Assembly (NCBI RefSeq): GCF_004341505.2
Contig: NZ_SLYP02000001.1
Span: forward strand, 1,437,001 to 1,501,000
Direction: 5' to 3'
DNA from: Sphingomonas sp. JUb134
Lineage (GTDB): Bacteria; Pseudomonadota; Alphaproteobacteria; Sphingomonadales; Sphingomonadaceae
Length of the DNA: 64,000 nt
The position numbers were made by a program, and so were the translations under genes. Within the stretch, counting starts at the first letter, position 1; each line of letters opens with the position of its first letter. Under the pieces are notes generated by a model. The model saw only the letters and a program-made list of their open reading frames with translations. It was not told the DNA's origin and did no database searches. Of the stretch, positions 20,024 through 30,146 are shown piece after piece.

Positions 20024-20050
20024 AAAAAGAGGGAGTTCTGGAACTCCCTC
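20024..20050 (-). terminator. Terminator-like hairpin upstream of acnA
   Basis: GAGGGAGTTC-TG-GAACTCCCTC is a perfect palindrome (20029-20050). On the minus strand it is followed by TTTTTG, the layout of a rho-independent terminator. No minus-strand gene precedes it, so it could be a transcription attenuator in the acnA leader, a barrier to antisense transcription from the phosphatase gene, or a repeat. Confidence 0.55.
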
Positions 20051-20099
20051 CGGGGTTCGCCGCTTCCTTCCTGCGAAGATGCCGCAGGAGCCACCGTCC

Positions 20100-20879
20100 A
20101 TGCCGACCGTCCATTCCCCCGCCTGGCCCGAACGCCTCTGGATCGTGCGGCACGGGGAAAGCGCGGGCAATGTGGCGCGCGACGCGGCCCACGCGGCGGG
20201 CGCCCCGCGGATCGCCGTGGGCACCCGCGACGTGGACGTGCCGCTCTCCCCCCGCGGCGAGGAGCAGGCGCGCGCGCTCGGCCGCTGGTTTGCGCGGGGC
20301 GAGGCGCACGGCCGGCCGGAGGTGCTGCTCGCCTCCCCCTATGCCCGGGCGATGGAGACGGCGCGGCTGTTCCGCGAGCAGGGCGGCACCGCCATTCCCG
20401 AAGAGCCGATCTGCCCGGACGAGCGACTCCGCGAAAAGGAGTTCGGTATCCTCGATGGCCTGACCACCAGCGGCATCGTCACGCTCCAGCCCGAACAGGC
20501 GGAGTTCCGCCGGCTGCTCGGGAAATTCTACCATCGGCCGCCGGGTGGCGAGAGCTGGTGCGACGTCATCTTCCGCCTGCGCTCGCTGATGGACACGGTG
20601 GGGCTGCACTATGGCGGCCGCCGGGTGATGATCGTCGCGCATCAGGTCGTGGTGCTCTGCCTGCGCTACGTCATCGAGCGGATGAGCGAGGCGGAGATCC
20701 TGGGCATCGACCGGGAGGGAGACGTGGCGAACTGCTCCGTCACCGAATATCGCTATGATCCGGACAAGGGCCGCTACGGCGGCCTGGCGCTCGTCCGCTA
20801 CAACGAGACGGCGCCGGTGGAGGAAAGCGCGGTCGCGGTCACCGCCGAGCCGGACCGCAGCGCCGGAGTGCGCGGATGA
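20100..20879 (+). CDS. Histidine phosphatase family protein
   Basis: A 259-residue member of the phosphoglycerate mutase-like superfamily. The catalytic RHGES (IVRHGESAGN, about residues 17-21) is at the N-terminus, and the second catalytic His is in VMIVAHQVVV (about residue 182). LASPYARAMETARLF and a DERLREKEFGILDGLT segment fit the phosphatase branch. The start was set at ATG 20100, with AGGAG 9 bases upstream; ATG 20079 is an alternative. Its stop overlaps the nnrD start (ATGA), so the two are coupled. The substrate is unknown; broad phosphatases and fructose-2,6-bisphosphatase-like enzymes share the fold. Confidence 0.88.
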   Translation: MPTVHSPAWPERLWIVRHGESAGNVARDAAHAAGAPRIAVGTRDVDVPLSPRGEEQARALGRWFARGEAHGRPEVLLASPYARAMETARLFREQGGTAIPEEPICPDERLREKEFGILDGLTTSGIVTLQPEQAEFRRLLGKFYHRPPGGESWCDVIFRLRSLMDTVGLHYGGRRVMIVAHQVVVLCLRYVIERMSEAEILGIDREGDVANCSVTEYRYDPDKGRYGGLALVRYNETAPVEESAVAVTAEPDRSAGVRG

Positions 20880-21760
20880 GCGGACCGACGGCAATCGACA
20901 GCGCCTGGCTCGCCAAGAATCCGCTGCCCATCCATGGCGAAGGCACCGACAAGAACAGCCGGGGACGGGTGCTGGCTGTCGGCGGTTCCCGGCGCGTGCC
21001 GGGCGGGCTGCTCCTGACCGGTGAGGCGGCGCTCCGAGTCGGCGCCGGCAAGCTGATGCTCGCGACGATCGCTTCGGCAGCGCCCTTGCTCGGGGTTGCA
21101 ATGCCCGAAGCCGGAGTGACCGCGCTCCAGGAGGACGCGGACGGCGAGATCGCGGGCGAGGCGGGCGCGCTGGCGCAAGAGTCGCGGCGCTGCGACACCA
21201 TCGTGGTGGGGCCGGCCATTTCGGATCGCACGGCAGCGATCCGGCTGGTGGAGCAACTCGCGGACGATCCTCCGGAGGATGCGGCACTGGTGCTGGACGC
21301 GGCCGCCGTCGCCTGTGCCGGGCCGCTCGCCGAGCGGCTGGCCTCGGCCTTCGGGGGCAGGCTGGTTCTCACGCCGCACCTCGGCGAGATGGCGGCGCTG
21401 TGCGACTGCGAGCCCGAAGAGATCGCCAGGGATCGCGAGGGCGTGACCCTGCGAACGGCAGAGCGCTTCCAGGCCGTGGTCCTGCTCAAGGACAGCAGCA
21501 CGCTGGTCGCGGCACCCGATGGGCGGACGCTGTTGCGCTATGCGGGTGGCGGGGTCGGGCTTGCCACGGGCGGCTCGGGCGACGTGCTCGCGGGCGCCAT
21601 CGCGGGGCTGATCGCGCGCGGGGCCGATCCGCTGGTCGCCGCCGGCTGGGGCGTGTGGCTGCACGGCGAGGCGGGGGCGGCGCTGGCGATGGCAAACGGG
21701 CCGATGGGCTTCCTCGGTCGTGAACTGCTGCCCCAGCTTCCGCGACTGTTGCCGCGCTGA
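20876..21760 (+). CDS. nnrD: ADP-dependent NAD(P)H-hydrate dehydratase
   Basis: Repairs damaged NAD(P)HX by dehydration. The 294-residue protein is the ribokinase-like C-terminal domain of the NnrD family. Visible marks are NSRGRVLAVGGSRRVPGGLLLTGEAALRVGAGKL, LTPHLGEMAALC, VVLLKDSSTLVAAPDG and the nucleotide-binding GGSGDVLAGAIAGLIARG. No NnrE epimerase domain is fused to it. The start ATG 20876 overlaps the preceding stop. The gene lies 52 bases before the GT2 gene, which has its own start region. Confidence 0.93.
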   Translation: MSGPTAIDSAWLAKNPLPIHGEGTDKNSRGRVLAVGGSRRVPGGLLLTGEAALRVGAGKLMLATIASAAPLLGVAMPEAGVTALQEDADGEIAGEAGALAQESRRCDTIVVGPAISDRTAAIRLVEQLADDPPEDAALVLDAAAVACAGPLAERLASAFGGRLVLTPHLGEMAALCDCEPEEIARDREGVTLRTAERFQAVVLLKDSSTLVAAPDGRTLLRYAGGGVGLATGGSGDVLAGAIAGLIARGADPLVAAGWGVWLHGEAGAALAMANGPMGFLGRELLPQLPRLLPR

Positions 21761-21812
21761 CCGTCGCACAGGCAATTCCGTTCGGCGCAGAGTTGGAGTA
21801 TCGCGCCGGCCC

Positions 21813-22832
21813 ATGAACCGGCCTGCGCTCTCGATCGTGATCCCCTGCTACAATGAAGAAGCGTGTCTGAACGCGCTCCACGCGCGCGTCTCCGCCGCGG
21901 CCCATACCGCGGTGGGGGCCAGCCACGAGATCGTGCTGGTCAACGACGGCTCGCGCGACGGCAGCTGGCCTGTCATGCAGCGCATTGCCGCTGCGGATCC
22001 GTGCGTCGTCGCCATCAATCTTTCGCGCAACCATGGTCACCAGCTGGCGCTCACCGCCGGGCTCGACCTGTGCGCGGGCGAGCAGATCCTGATCCTCGAC
22101 GCCGATCTTCAGGATCCGCCCGAACTGCTGTCCGACATGCGCGAGACGATGGTGCGCGAGGGCGCCGACGTGGTCTACGCCGTGCGCCGGAAGCGCGAGG
22201 GCGAGTCGCTGTTCAAGAAGCTGACGGCGGCCATCTTCTACCGCGTGCTCGATCGCGTCACCGACACGCCGATCCCGCTCGACACCGGCGACTTCCGCCT
22301 GATGAGCCGGCGTGCGCTCGACGCCTTCCTGTCGCTTCCCGAACAGGCGCGCTTCATCCGCGGCATGGTCGCCTGGGTCGGCTTCCGCCAGGTGCCGTTC
22401 CTCTACGATCGTGCCGAGCGCCACGCTGGCGAAACCAAATATCCGCTAGCCAAGATGATGCGCTTCGCGTTCGACGCGATGACGGGCTTTTCCACCGCGC
22501 CGCTGCGGCTCGCCAGCCACATGGGGCTGGTGCTCACCGGCGCGTCGGTGCTGCTGATGCTCTACATCGCCGTCGGCTGGGCGATGGGGAATGCGGTCCA
22601 GGGCTGGACCTCCACCATGCTGGTGGTGGTGTTCCTGGGCGCGGTGCAGATGTTCGTGCTCGGCATGATCGGCGAATATCTCGGCCGGCTCTACGTCGAA
22701 TCGAAGCGCCGGCCGCTGTACCTCGTCGCCGACGTGGCAGGCCCGGTGCAGGGCCGCGCCTCGCTCGGCTATCGCGCCGGCGAGCCGGGCGAAGTCATCT
22801 ACGCGCCCCGCGGACCCGGCGCGGCGGAGTAG
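21813..22832 (+). CDS. GT2 family glycosyltransferase, GtrB/DPM1-like
   Basis: A 339-residue enzyme expected to transfer a sugar from a nucleotide donor to undecaprenyl phosphate. The N-terminal GT-A domain has SIVIPCYNEEACLNAL, VLVNDGSRDGSW, LSRNHGHQLALTAGLD, LDADLQDPPELL (DxD-type metal site) and FRLMSRRALDAF. Two C-terminal helices (about residues 235-260 and 268-295, with GEYLGRLYVESKRRPLYLV) are typical of the GtrB/ArnC-like group. The start was set at ATG 21813; the longer open frame is antisense-like and unconserved. Downstream on the minus strand lie a methyltransferase and GtrA, then a GT-C-like protein, consistent with a lipid-linked sugar pathway. Confidence 0.9.
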   Translation: MNRPALSIVIPCYNEEACLNALHARVSAAAHTAVGASHEIVLVNDGSRDGSWPVMQRIAAADPCVVAINLSRNHGHQLALTAGLDLCAGEQILILDADLQDPPELLSDMRETMVREGADVVYAVRRKREGESLFKKLTAAIFYRVLDRVTDTPIPLDTGDFRLMSRRALDAFLSLPEQARFIRGMVAWVGFRQVPFLYDRAERHAGETKYPLAKMMRFAFDAMTGFSTAPLRLASHMGLVLTGASVLLMLYIAVGWAMGNAVQGWTSTMLVVVFLGAVQMFVLGMIGEYLGRLYVESKRRPLYLVADVAGPVQGRASLGYRAGEPGEVIYAPRGPGAAE

Positions 22833-22854
22833 GCGTGAGGACGCGGAGTATACC

Positions 22855-22971
22855 CGTTCGTCCTGAGTAGCCATTGAGCGAAGTCGAAATGGCGTATCGA
22901 AGGACTGCCACCGGTGCTGCGATACGGGGCTTCGACAAGCTCAGCCCTTACTCAGCACGAACGGTTCGATG
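22855..22971. repeat. Inverted repeat, CCGTTCGTCCTGAG type
   Basis: The arms CCGTTCGTCCTGAGTA (left) and TACTCAGCACGAACGG (right) are complementary with one mismatch. Inside them, GAGCGAAGTCGAA pairs imperfectly with TTCGACAAGCTCAG, and CGTATCG with CGATACG. It fills the gap between convergent genes. A related half-copy lies at about 43390-43420, at the 5' end of the MFS gene. Confidence 0.7.
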
Positions 22972-23003
22972 CGAAATCCTTGCGCATCATGCCCGCAGGA
23001 GGG

Positions 23004-23735
23004 TCAAGCCCGTCGCGACAGCAGCGTGATCAGCGACAGGCCGGGCGGCAGGGGCATGCGGCCCACCAGGTGCCGCTCCAGCGCAAAGATCTTCTCGAAC
23101 GCCAGGTTGAGCGGCTTCGCGGGCGGTGAATCGTCGCTGTCGTCCTTGCCGGTCAGCTTGCCGACGGCACGGGCCGCCAGCGCCGCCGGGAACAGCAGCG
23201 AGTTGAAATAGCGCAGGCCGTTGTGGGCCAGGCCTGCGTCGGTGATCGCCTTCGCCAGCGTCGCCTTGGAATAGCGGCGATGGTGGTGGTTCACCACGTC
23301 GTGCGCGCTCCACATCCACTGGTGCGCCGGAACGGTGACCAGGATCTTGCCGCCCGGCTTCAGCCGGCGCGCCATGCCGGCGAGTGCCGCGACATCGTCC
23401 TCGATATGCTCGACGACATCCAGCACCGCGACCATGTCGTAGCTCCCCTCCGGAACGCCGGTGAGCTCGGGAAGCGGCGCCTCGCCCACGGGCTTGCCGA
23501 GCCGCGCGCTGGCGATGTCGCGCGCCTCGGCGTCGATCTCGATCGCATCCACGTCACCGAACGCGGCCAGCATCGGCAGGTTGTGGCCGGTGCCGCAGCC
23601 GATCTCCAGGATGCGCGCGTCCTTCGGCAACCCCGCATAACGCCCGATATAATCGGCAAGGATGTCGCGACGGGCACGATACCACCAGTGGGTGGAGTCA
23701 TGCGCTGCCATGCGATCGTAGATGACGCGGTCCAT
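23004..23735 (-). CDS. Class I SAM-dependent methyltransferase
   Basis: A 243-residue methyltransferase. The SAM motif is LEIGCGTGHNLPML (about residues 45-58), with an acidic residue after the second strand (DAIEIDAEA) and VLDVVEHIEDDVAAL as motif II. HQWMWSAHDVVNHHHRRYSK is typical of the methyltransf_11/23-type family found next to polysaccharide genes. The start was set at ATG 23735, two bases after the gtrA-like stop; a TTG at 23744 would add three residues. It forms an operon with the GtrA-like gene (gtrA first). The substrate is not known; a sugar or lipid-linked intermediate is likely from the context. Confidence 0.85.
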   Translation of the reverse strand: MDRVIYDRMAAHDSTHWWYRARRDILADYIGRYAGLPKDARILEIGCGTGHNLPMLAAFGDVDAIEIDAEARDIASARLGKPVGEAPLPELTGVPEGSYDMVAVLDVVEHIEDDVAALAGMARRLKPGGKILVTVPAHQWMWSAHDVVNHHHRRYSKATLAKAITDAGLAHNGLRYFNSLLFPAALAARAVGKLTGKDDSDDSPPAKPLNLAFEKIFALERHLVGRMPLPPGLSLITLLSRRA

Positions 23736-23736
23736 A

Positions 23737-24135
23737 TCAGCCAAACACCAGCCAGCGGTTGAGGATGAAGGTGAAGATCGTGGCGAGCGCCACGGCCGGA
23801 AGCAACGGCGCCCAGGCAGGAAGCCCGAACAGCGCCGTCCCCACCCAGGTGATCGCGGCGTTCAGCGCCATGCCCGATCCCTGCACCGCCACGAACTGCA
23901 GCTGCTGGCGGATACCCGGATGGCGGGTGCCATGGCCCTTGAAGCTCCAGCGGCTGTGCAGGAAGAAGCCCGCGGTCACCGCCACGGCGAAGGCGAACGG
24001 CACCGCGTAGACCGCATGCTCCCGCGGAAAGACCCAGGTGGTGAGCGGCAGGTACACCGCGGCATAGATCAGCGTTGAGATGCCACCCGCGATGCCGAAT
24101 CGGATCAGCTGGCCGAGCATGCCGCTCGTCCGCAT
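23737..24135 (-). CDS. GtrA family membrane protein
   Basis: A 132-residue protein with four predicted membrane helices. It begins MLGQLIRFGIAGGISTLIYAAVYLPLTTWV, which is the classic GtrA/DPMS N-terminus, and ends FTFILNRWLVFG. GtrA proteins are thought to flip undecaprenyl-phosphate-linked sugars across the inner membrane. The start was set at ATG 24135, and upstream GTG/TTG codons are possible. The stop (23737) is next to the methyltransferase start, so both are co-transcribed. The GT-C-like gene lies divergently 123 bases away. Confidence 0.9.
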   Translation of the reverse strand: MRTSGMLGQLIRFGIAGGISTLIYAAVYLPLTTWVFPREHAVYAVPFAFAVAVTAGFFLHSRWSFKGHGTRHPGIRQQLQFVAVQGSGMALNAAITWVGTALFGLPAWAPLLPAVALATIFTFILNRWLVFG

Positions 24136-24245
24136 CGTCTCGACCCGTCTCAAGATGGTGTCCACGCCCGTCTCGCCCTTGCCCTTTGCGCGCCCGCCAC
24201 TAGAGCCGGCGCCGAGCGCGCGGGCAGTATCGTGCCCGCCGGGGT

Positions 24246-24252
24246 GAGGAAA
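24246..24252 (+). promoter_or_regulatory. Ribosome binding site deciding the start of the GT-C-like gene
   Basis: GAGGAAA lies 6 bases before a TTG codon at 24259, and no such site precedes the GTG at 24232. This favours TTG 24259 as the start. Confidence 0.5.
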
Positions 24253-24258
24253 GCGGTT

Positions 24259-26085
24259 TTGAACGACGGGTCGGGCAAGCTCAGTCTCGCACAGATGCTG
24301 GAGCGCCATTGGGTGCGCCGGGCGCTGCTGGTTTGGGTGGTGATCGCCACCGTCTATCTGATGCAACGCTGGCCGCAGATCCACTGGCTGGTGCTCAACG
24401 ACACCGACGACAACATGCGGCTGATGCAGGTCCGCGGGCTGCTCGGCGGCCAGGGCTGGTACGACCTGCGCCAGTACCGCCTCGATCCCCCGGCCGGGAT
24501 CGACATCCACTGGTCGCGGCTCGTCGACCTGCCGATCGCCGGGCTGTTCCTGCTGTTCAAGCCGTTCACCGGTGCGGCGCTTGCCGAGCGGCTGGCGTGC
24601 GGCATCGCGCCGCTTCTGCCGCTGGGCATCGTGCTGGTCGCGATCGCCGCCACCGTCCGCCGGCTGGTCGCGCCCCAGGCATGGGCGCTCGCCATCCTGT
24701 TCCTGTTCGGCTGTTCCGCGACGCTGCCGATGTTCATGCCAATGCGCATCGACCACCATGGCTGGCAGCTCGCCTGCCTCAGCGTGACGGTCGCGGGCCT
24801 CGCCGATCCGCGCAAGGGCAGGGGCGGGGCGCTGGTCGGCATCTCGAGCGCGGTGTCGCTCACCATCGGCCTGGAACTGTTGCCCTATTGCGCGATGGCA
24901 GGCGGCCTGGTCGCGCTGCGCTGGGTGTGGGACCGGGCGGAGGCGCGGCGGCTCGCCGTCTATGGCGCGACGCTCGCCGGCGGCAGCGCGCTCGGCTTCG
25001 TCGCCTTTGCCTCCAACGCCAACTACGCGATGCGCTGCGATGCGCTGACCCCGGTGTGGCTGTCGGTGACGGTCGCGGGCGGCGCGGCCCTGTTCGCGCT
25101 CTCGCGGCTGCCGCTCGAAAGCCGCCTCGCGCGGCTCGCGGCCGGCGCCGCCGTGGGCGCGGTGATCGCGGGCGGCTTCGCCGTGCTGTTCCCCAAGTGC
25201 CTGTCGCGGCCGGAGGGGGTGTCGGACGAACTCGCCAACCTCTGGCTCAACAACGTCCGGGAAGCCAAGCCGATCTACAAGCACCCGCTGCGCATCGCCG
25301 TGCCGATCGCGGTCGTGCCGGCGCTGGGCCTGTTGGGCGCATGCCTCGCCTGCTGGCGCGCCCGGCGCAATCCGGAGCAGCTGGCGGGCTGGGCCGCGAT
25401 CGCGCTGTTCACCGCCTTTGCCGGGGCGATGCTGCTGTGGCAGATCCGCGCCGGCCCCGCCGCACAGCTGCTGGCGATCGCAGGCGAAGTGGCGCTCGCC
25501 TGGATGATCCTCACCTGGTTCGTCAGCCGCCGTTCGACCGCCATCAAGGTCGCAGGCGCGGTGCTTGCGGTCGTGTTGCTGCTCGCCGGGCTGTTCTCCG
25601 CGACGCTGATCCAGCGCCTGCGACTCGACCCGCCGGATCGGCGGACGCTGATGGTGAACCGCGCCAGCGCGCGCTGCATGAGCATCTCGGCACTGGCAGA
25701 GCTGGACCGCATTCCCGCGGCCACCATGTTCACCCACGTCGACCTGGGCCCGCGGCTAATCGTGGGCACGCATCACAACGGCATCACCGGACCCTATCAT
25801 CGCAACGAGCAGCCGATCCTGGACGTGCACCACGCCTTCCAGGGCAGTGCCGATGCGTTCCGCGAAATCGCCCGGCGCCACGGCGCGACCTATCTGCTGG
25901 TCTGCCCGAACCTTGCGGAAACCACGCTCTACCGCGCGCGCGCGCCGGAGGGCTTCTACGCCCAGCTTGCCAAGGGCCAGGTGCCGGCATGGCTGGAGCC
26001 GGTGCCGCTGTCGAAGCGGGCACCGTTCAAGCTGTGGCGGATCCGCTATGCGGACGCAGTCACGCCCGCAGCGCCGGCCCGCTGA
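24259..26085 (+). CDS. Polytopic membrane protein, GT-C/STT3-like
   Basis: A 608-residue protein with about ten membrane helices and a soluble C-terminal part. Near the N-terminus it has NDTDDNMRLMQVRGLL (about residues 44-60), with an acidic pair in the first loop as in GT-C glycosyltransferases. GIDIHWSRLVDLPIAG and RIDHHGWQLA (about 165-175) follow, like the loop histidines seen in STT3 and related enzymes. The last 130 residues look periplasmic. It is not AcrB, although sphingomonad homologues are sometimes so labelled. The start at TTG 24259 is set by a good ribosome site. GT-C activity is inferred from topology and motifs. Adjacent GtrA and GT2 genes support a role in transferring a lipid-linked sugar. 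Confidence 0.7.
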   Translation: MNDGSGKLSLAQMLERHWVRRALLVWVVIATVYLMQRWPQIHWLVLNDTDDNMRLMQVRGLLGGQGWYDLRQYRLDPPAGIDIHWSRLVDLPIAGLFLLFKPFTGAALAERLACGIAPLLPLGIVLVAIAATVRRLVAPQAWALAILFLFGCSATLPMFMPMRIDHHGWQLACLSVTVAGLADPRKGRGGALVGISSAVSLTIGLELLPYCAMAGGLVALRWVWDRAEARRLAVYGATLAGGSALGFVAFASNANYAMRCDALTPVWLSVTVAGGAALFALSRLPLESRLARLAAGAAVGAVIAGGFAVLFPKCLSRPEGVSDELANLWLNNVREAKPIYKHPLRIAVPIAVVPALGLLGACLACWRARRNPEQLAGWAAIALFTAFAGAMLLWQIRAGPAAQLLAIAGEVALAWMILTWFVSRRSTAIKVAGAVLAVVLLLAGLFSATLIQRLRLDPPDRRTLMVNRASARCMSISALAELDRIPAATMFTHVDLGPRLIVGTHHNGITGPYHRNEQPILDVHHAFQGSADAFREIARRHGATYLLVCPNLAETTLYRARAPEGFYAQLAKGQVPAWLEPVPLSKRAPFKLWRIRYADAVTPAAPAR

Positions 26086-26091
26086 TCGGGA

Positions 26092-26475
26092 TCAGTCCGG
26101 AAGGAAGCGGCTGACGACGTCGCGCGCCAGCCGCGAGGGGCGGCGCGTGTCCGAATCGAGCGAGCACCAGGTGCTCTGCACCTCGGCCAGCACTTCCTCG
26201 CCGCGCTTGATCAGCGTGGAGAAGAAGGCACGCGCACCCTGGACGCGCTCGGCAACCACGGTCGCGATGATCGCGTCGTCCAGAAAGGCCGGGCGGCGAT
26301 AGGTGATCTCGTGCTTGAGCGCGACCCACAGGTGCTGGCCGACCGCCTCGGCAGGAGCGACCTTCTCCCAATAAGCGACGACGGCTTCCTGGACCCAGGA
26401 CAGGTACACCGCATTGTTCACATGACCCATGTGATCGATGTCGGCAGGTGCCACGGCGAGCGGGTGGAGGTGCAT
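26092..26475 (-). CDS. Acyl-CoA thioesterase, hotdog fold (4HBT family)
   Basis: A 127-residue thioesterase. It begins MHLHPLAVAPADIDHMGHVNNAVYLSWVQEA, the 4-hydroxybenzoyl-CoA thioesterase/YbgC signature with the catalytic Asp (DIDHMGHVNN). VALKHEITYRRPAFLDDAI and a central strand pattern follow. The start was set at ATG 26475; upstream frame sequence overlaps the RSH stop region. It lies 31 bases after the RSH gene on the same strand and may be co-transcribed. The substrate is probably an acyl- or aryl-CoA but is not known. Confidence 0.88.
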   Translation of the reverse strand: MHLHPLAVAPADIDHMGHVNNAVYLSWVQEAVVAYWEKVAPAEAVGQHLWVALKHEITYRRPAFLDDAIIATVVAERVQGARAFFSTLIKRGEEVLAEVQSTWCSLDSDTRRPSRLARDVVSRFLPD

Positions 26476-26506
26476 GGGAAACGCCTGCGCGCCACTGACA
26501 ATCCTG

Positions 26507-28618
<2,112 letters not shown>

Positions 28619-28651
28619 GGGAACTAGATGGGGTGGCTCGCTGCTGCTTTG

Positions 28652-28757
28652 CAACGAAATTCTCCCGCTTCAGGGGGAGATTTGCTTCGTTGGCTCTCGG
28701 CGATGCGGCGCAGCATCGCCGGGCTGGCGGCGGAGCGAAGACCGGCCTCGCTCCGCC
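28652..28757. repeat. Three palindromes between the aminotransferase and RSH genes
   Basis: Hairpin 1 (28652-28692): CAACGAA...TTCGTTG encloses TCTCCC...GGGAGA. Hairpin 2 (28699-28720): GGCGATGC with GCATCGCC. Hairpin 3 (28729-28757): GGCGGAGCGA with TCGCTCCGCC. All stems are perfect or nearly so. None is followed by a T-run. They fill the 145-base gap on the minus strand between the aminotransferase stop and the RSH start. Confidence 0.55.
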
Positions 28758-28763
28758 CCTGGA

Positions 28764-29972
28764 TCAGCCGGCCGCCTGGCCGGGCGTGTTGACGCCCATC
28801 GACTGGAGGTAGCGCTTCACGTTGCGTGCCGCCTGGCGCAGCCGCTGCTCGTTCTCGACCATGGCGATGCGGACATAGCCCTCGCCGTTCTCGCCATAGC
28901 CGACGCCGGGTGCCACCGCGACCTTGGCATGGGTGAGCAACTGCTTGGAGAACTCCAGGCTGCCGAGGTGGGCGAGCGCCGGCGGCAGGGGCGCCCATGC
29001 GAACATCGAGGCGGGCGGGGAGGGGATGTCCCAGCCGGCGCGCGCGAAGCTCTCCACCATCACGTCGCGGCGCTTGTGATAGAGCTGTCGGTTGCGCTCG
29101 ACGATGTCCTGCGGGCCGTTGAGCGCCGCACAGGCCGCCGCCTGGATCGGGGTGAACGCCCCGTAATCGAGGTAGGACTTCACCCGCGTCATCGCCGCGA
29201 TCAGCTGCTTGTTGCCGACCGCGAAGCCGATCCGCCAGCCCGCCATCGAATAGGTCTTCGACAGTGAGGTGAACTCGATCGCGACATCCTTCGCGCCCTT
29301 CACCTGCAGGATGGAGGGCGTCGGCTTGCCGTCGAAATACAGCTCCGAATAAGCGAGGTCGGACAGGATCCAGACCTTGTTCTCCTTCGCCCAGGCGACC
29401 AGCCGCTCGTAGAAGGCGAGGTCGACCGCCTCCGCGGTGGGGTTCGACGGATAGTTGACCACCAGGATGCTCGGCCGCGGCACCGTGAAGTTCATCGCGC
29501 GCTCGAGGCTTTCGAAATAGGCGTCGTCCGGCGTCGTCGGCACCGCGCGGATCGTCGCGCCCGCGATGATGAAGCCAAAGGTGTGGATCGGGTAGCTGGG
29601 GTTGGGCGCCAGCACCACGTCGCCCGGCGCCGTGATCGCGGTGGCGAGGCTGGCGAGCCCCTCCTTCGATCCCATGGTCACGACGACTTCGGTCTCGGGA
29701 TCGATGTCGACGCCGAAGCGGCGGCCGTAATAGTTGGCCTGCGCCCGCCGCAGCCCCGGGATGCCCTTGGACGCCGAATAGCCATGGGCGTCGGGCTTGC
29801 GCGCCACTTCGCACAGCTTGTCGATCACATGCGGCGGCGGCGGCAGGTCCGGATTGCCCATGCCGAGGTCGATGATGTCCTCTCCGCCCGCGCGCGCGGC
29901 CGCTCGCATCGCGTTCACTTCGGCGATGACATAGGGCGGCAGGCGCTTGATGCGGTAGAATTCCTCGGACAT
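28764..29972 (-). CDS. Aminotransferase class I/II, AlaC/LL-DAP-aminotransferase-like
   Basis: A 402-residue PLP enzyme. The PLP-lysine lies in SLSKTYSMAGWRIGF, and the family marks IDLGMGNPDLPPPPHVID, YSASKGIPGLRRAQANYYG, NYPSNPTAEAVDLAFYE and SDLAYSELYFDG are all present. It is closest to the AlaC/glutamate-pyruvate and LL-diaminopimelate aminotransferase group, so the substrate may be alanine, diaminopimelate or a methionine-pathway keto acid. The start at 29972 (MSEEFYRIKRLPPYVI) is typical. It lies upstream of RSH on the same strand. Confidence 0.88.
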   Translation of the reverse strand: MSEEFYRIKRLPPYVIAEVNAMRAAARAGGEDIIDLGMGNPDLPPPPHVIDKLCEVARKPDAHGYSASKGIPGLRRAQANYYGRRFGVDIDPETEVVVTMGSKEGLASLATAITAPGDVVLAPNPSYPIHTFGFIIAGATIRAVPTTPDDAYFESLERAMNFTVPRPSILVVNYPSNPTAEAVDLAFYERLVAWAKENKVWILSDLAYSELYFDGKPTPSILQVKGAKDVAIEFTSLSKTYSMAGWRIGFAVGNKQLIAAMTRVKSYLDYGAFTPIQAAACAALNGPQDIVERNRQLYHKRRDVMVESFARAGWDIPSPPASMFAWAPLPPALAHLGSLEFSKQLLTHAKVAVAPGVGYGENGEGYVRIAMVENEQRLRQAARNVKRYLQSMGVNTPGQAAG

Positions 29973-30146
29973 CGGTCCCTCGTTGCTTGATGGAGCGTTC
30001 TTCTACGCCATTCGCGGGCTTGCGGGAAACAAAGTTGGCGTCCCGCACGCACCGGCCGCAACGAAAACACGCCCGCCCGATCAGGCCTGACGCAACCGCT
30101 GGCTTGCGCTACACCCGCCGGACGGCACCAGATCGAGAGGAATGTC

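Noticed and set aside
28619..28654. TTG 28654 as the RSH start, with GGGAGA upstream
   Set aside because: The ribosome-like GGGAGA is part of a palindrome, and the GTG at 28618 gives the conserved N-terminus. It is kept as an alternative only.
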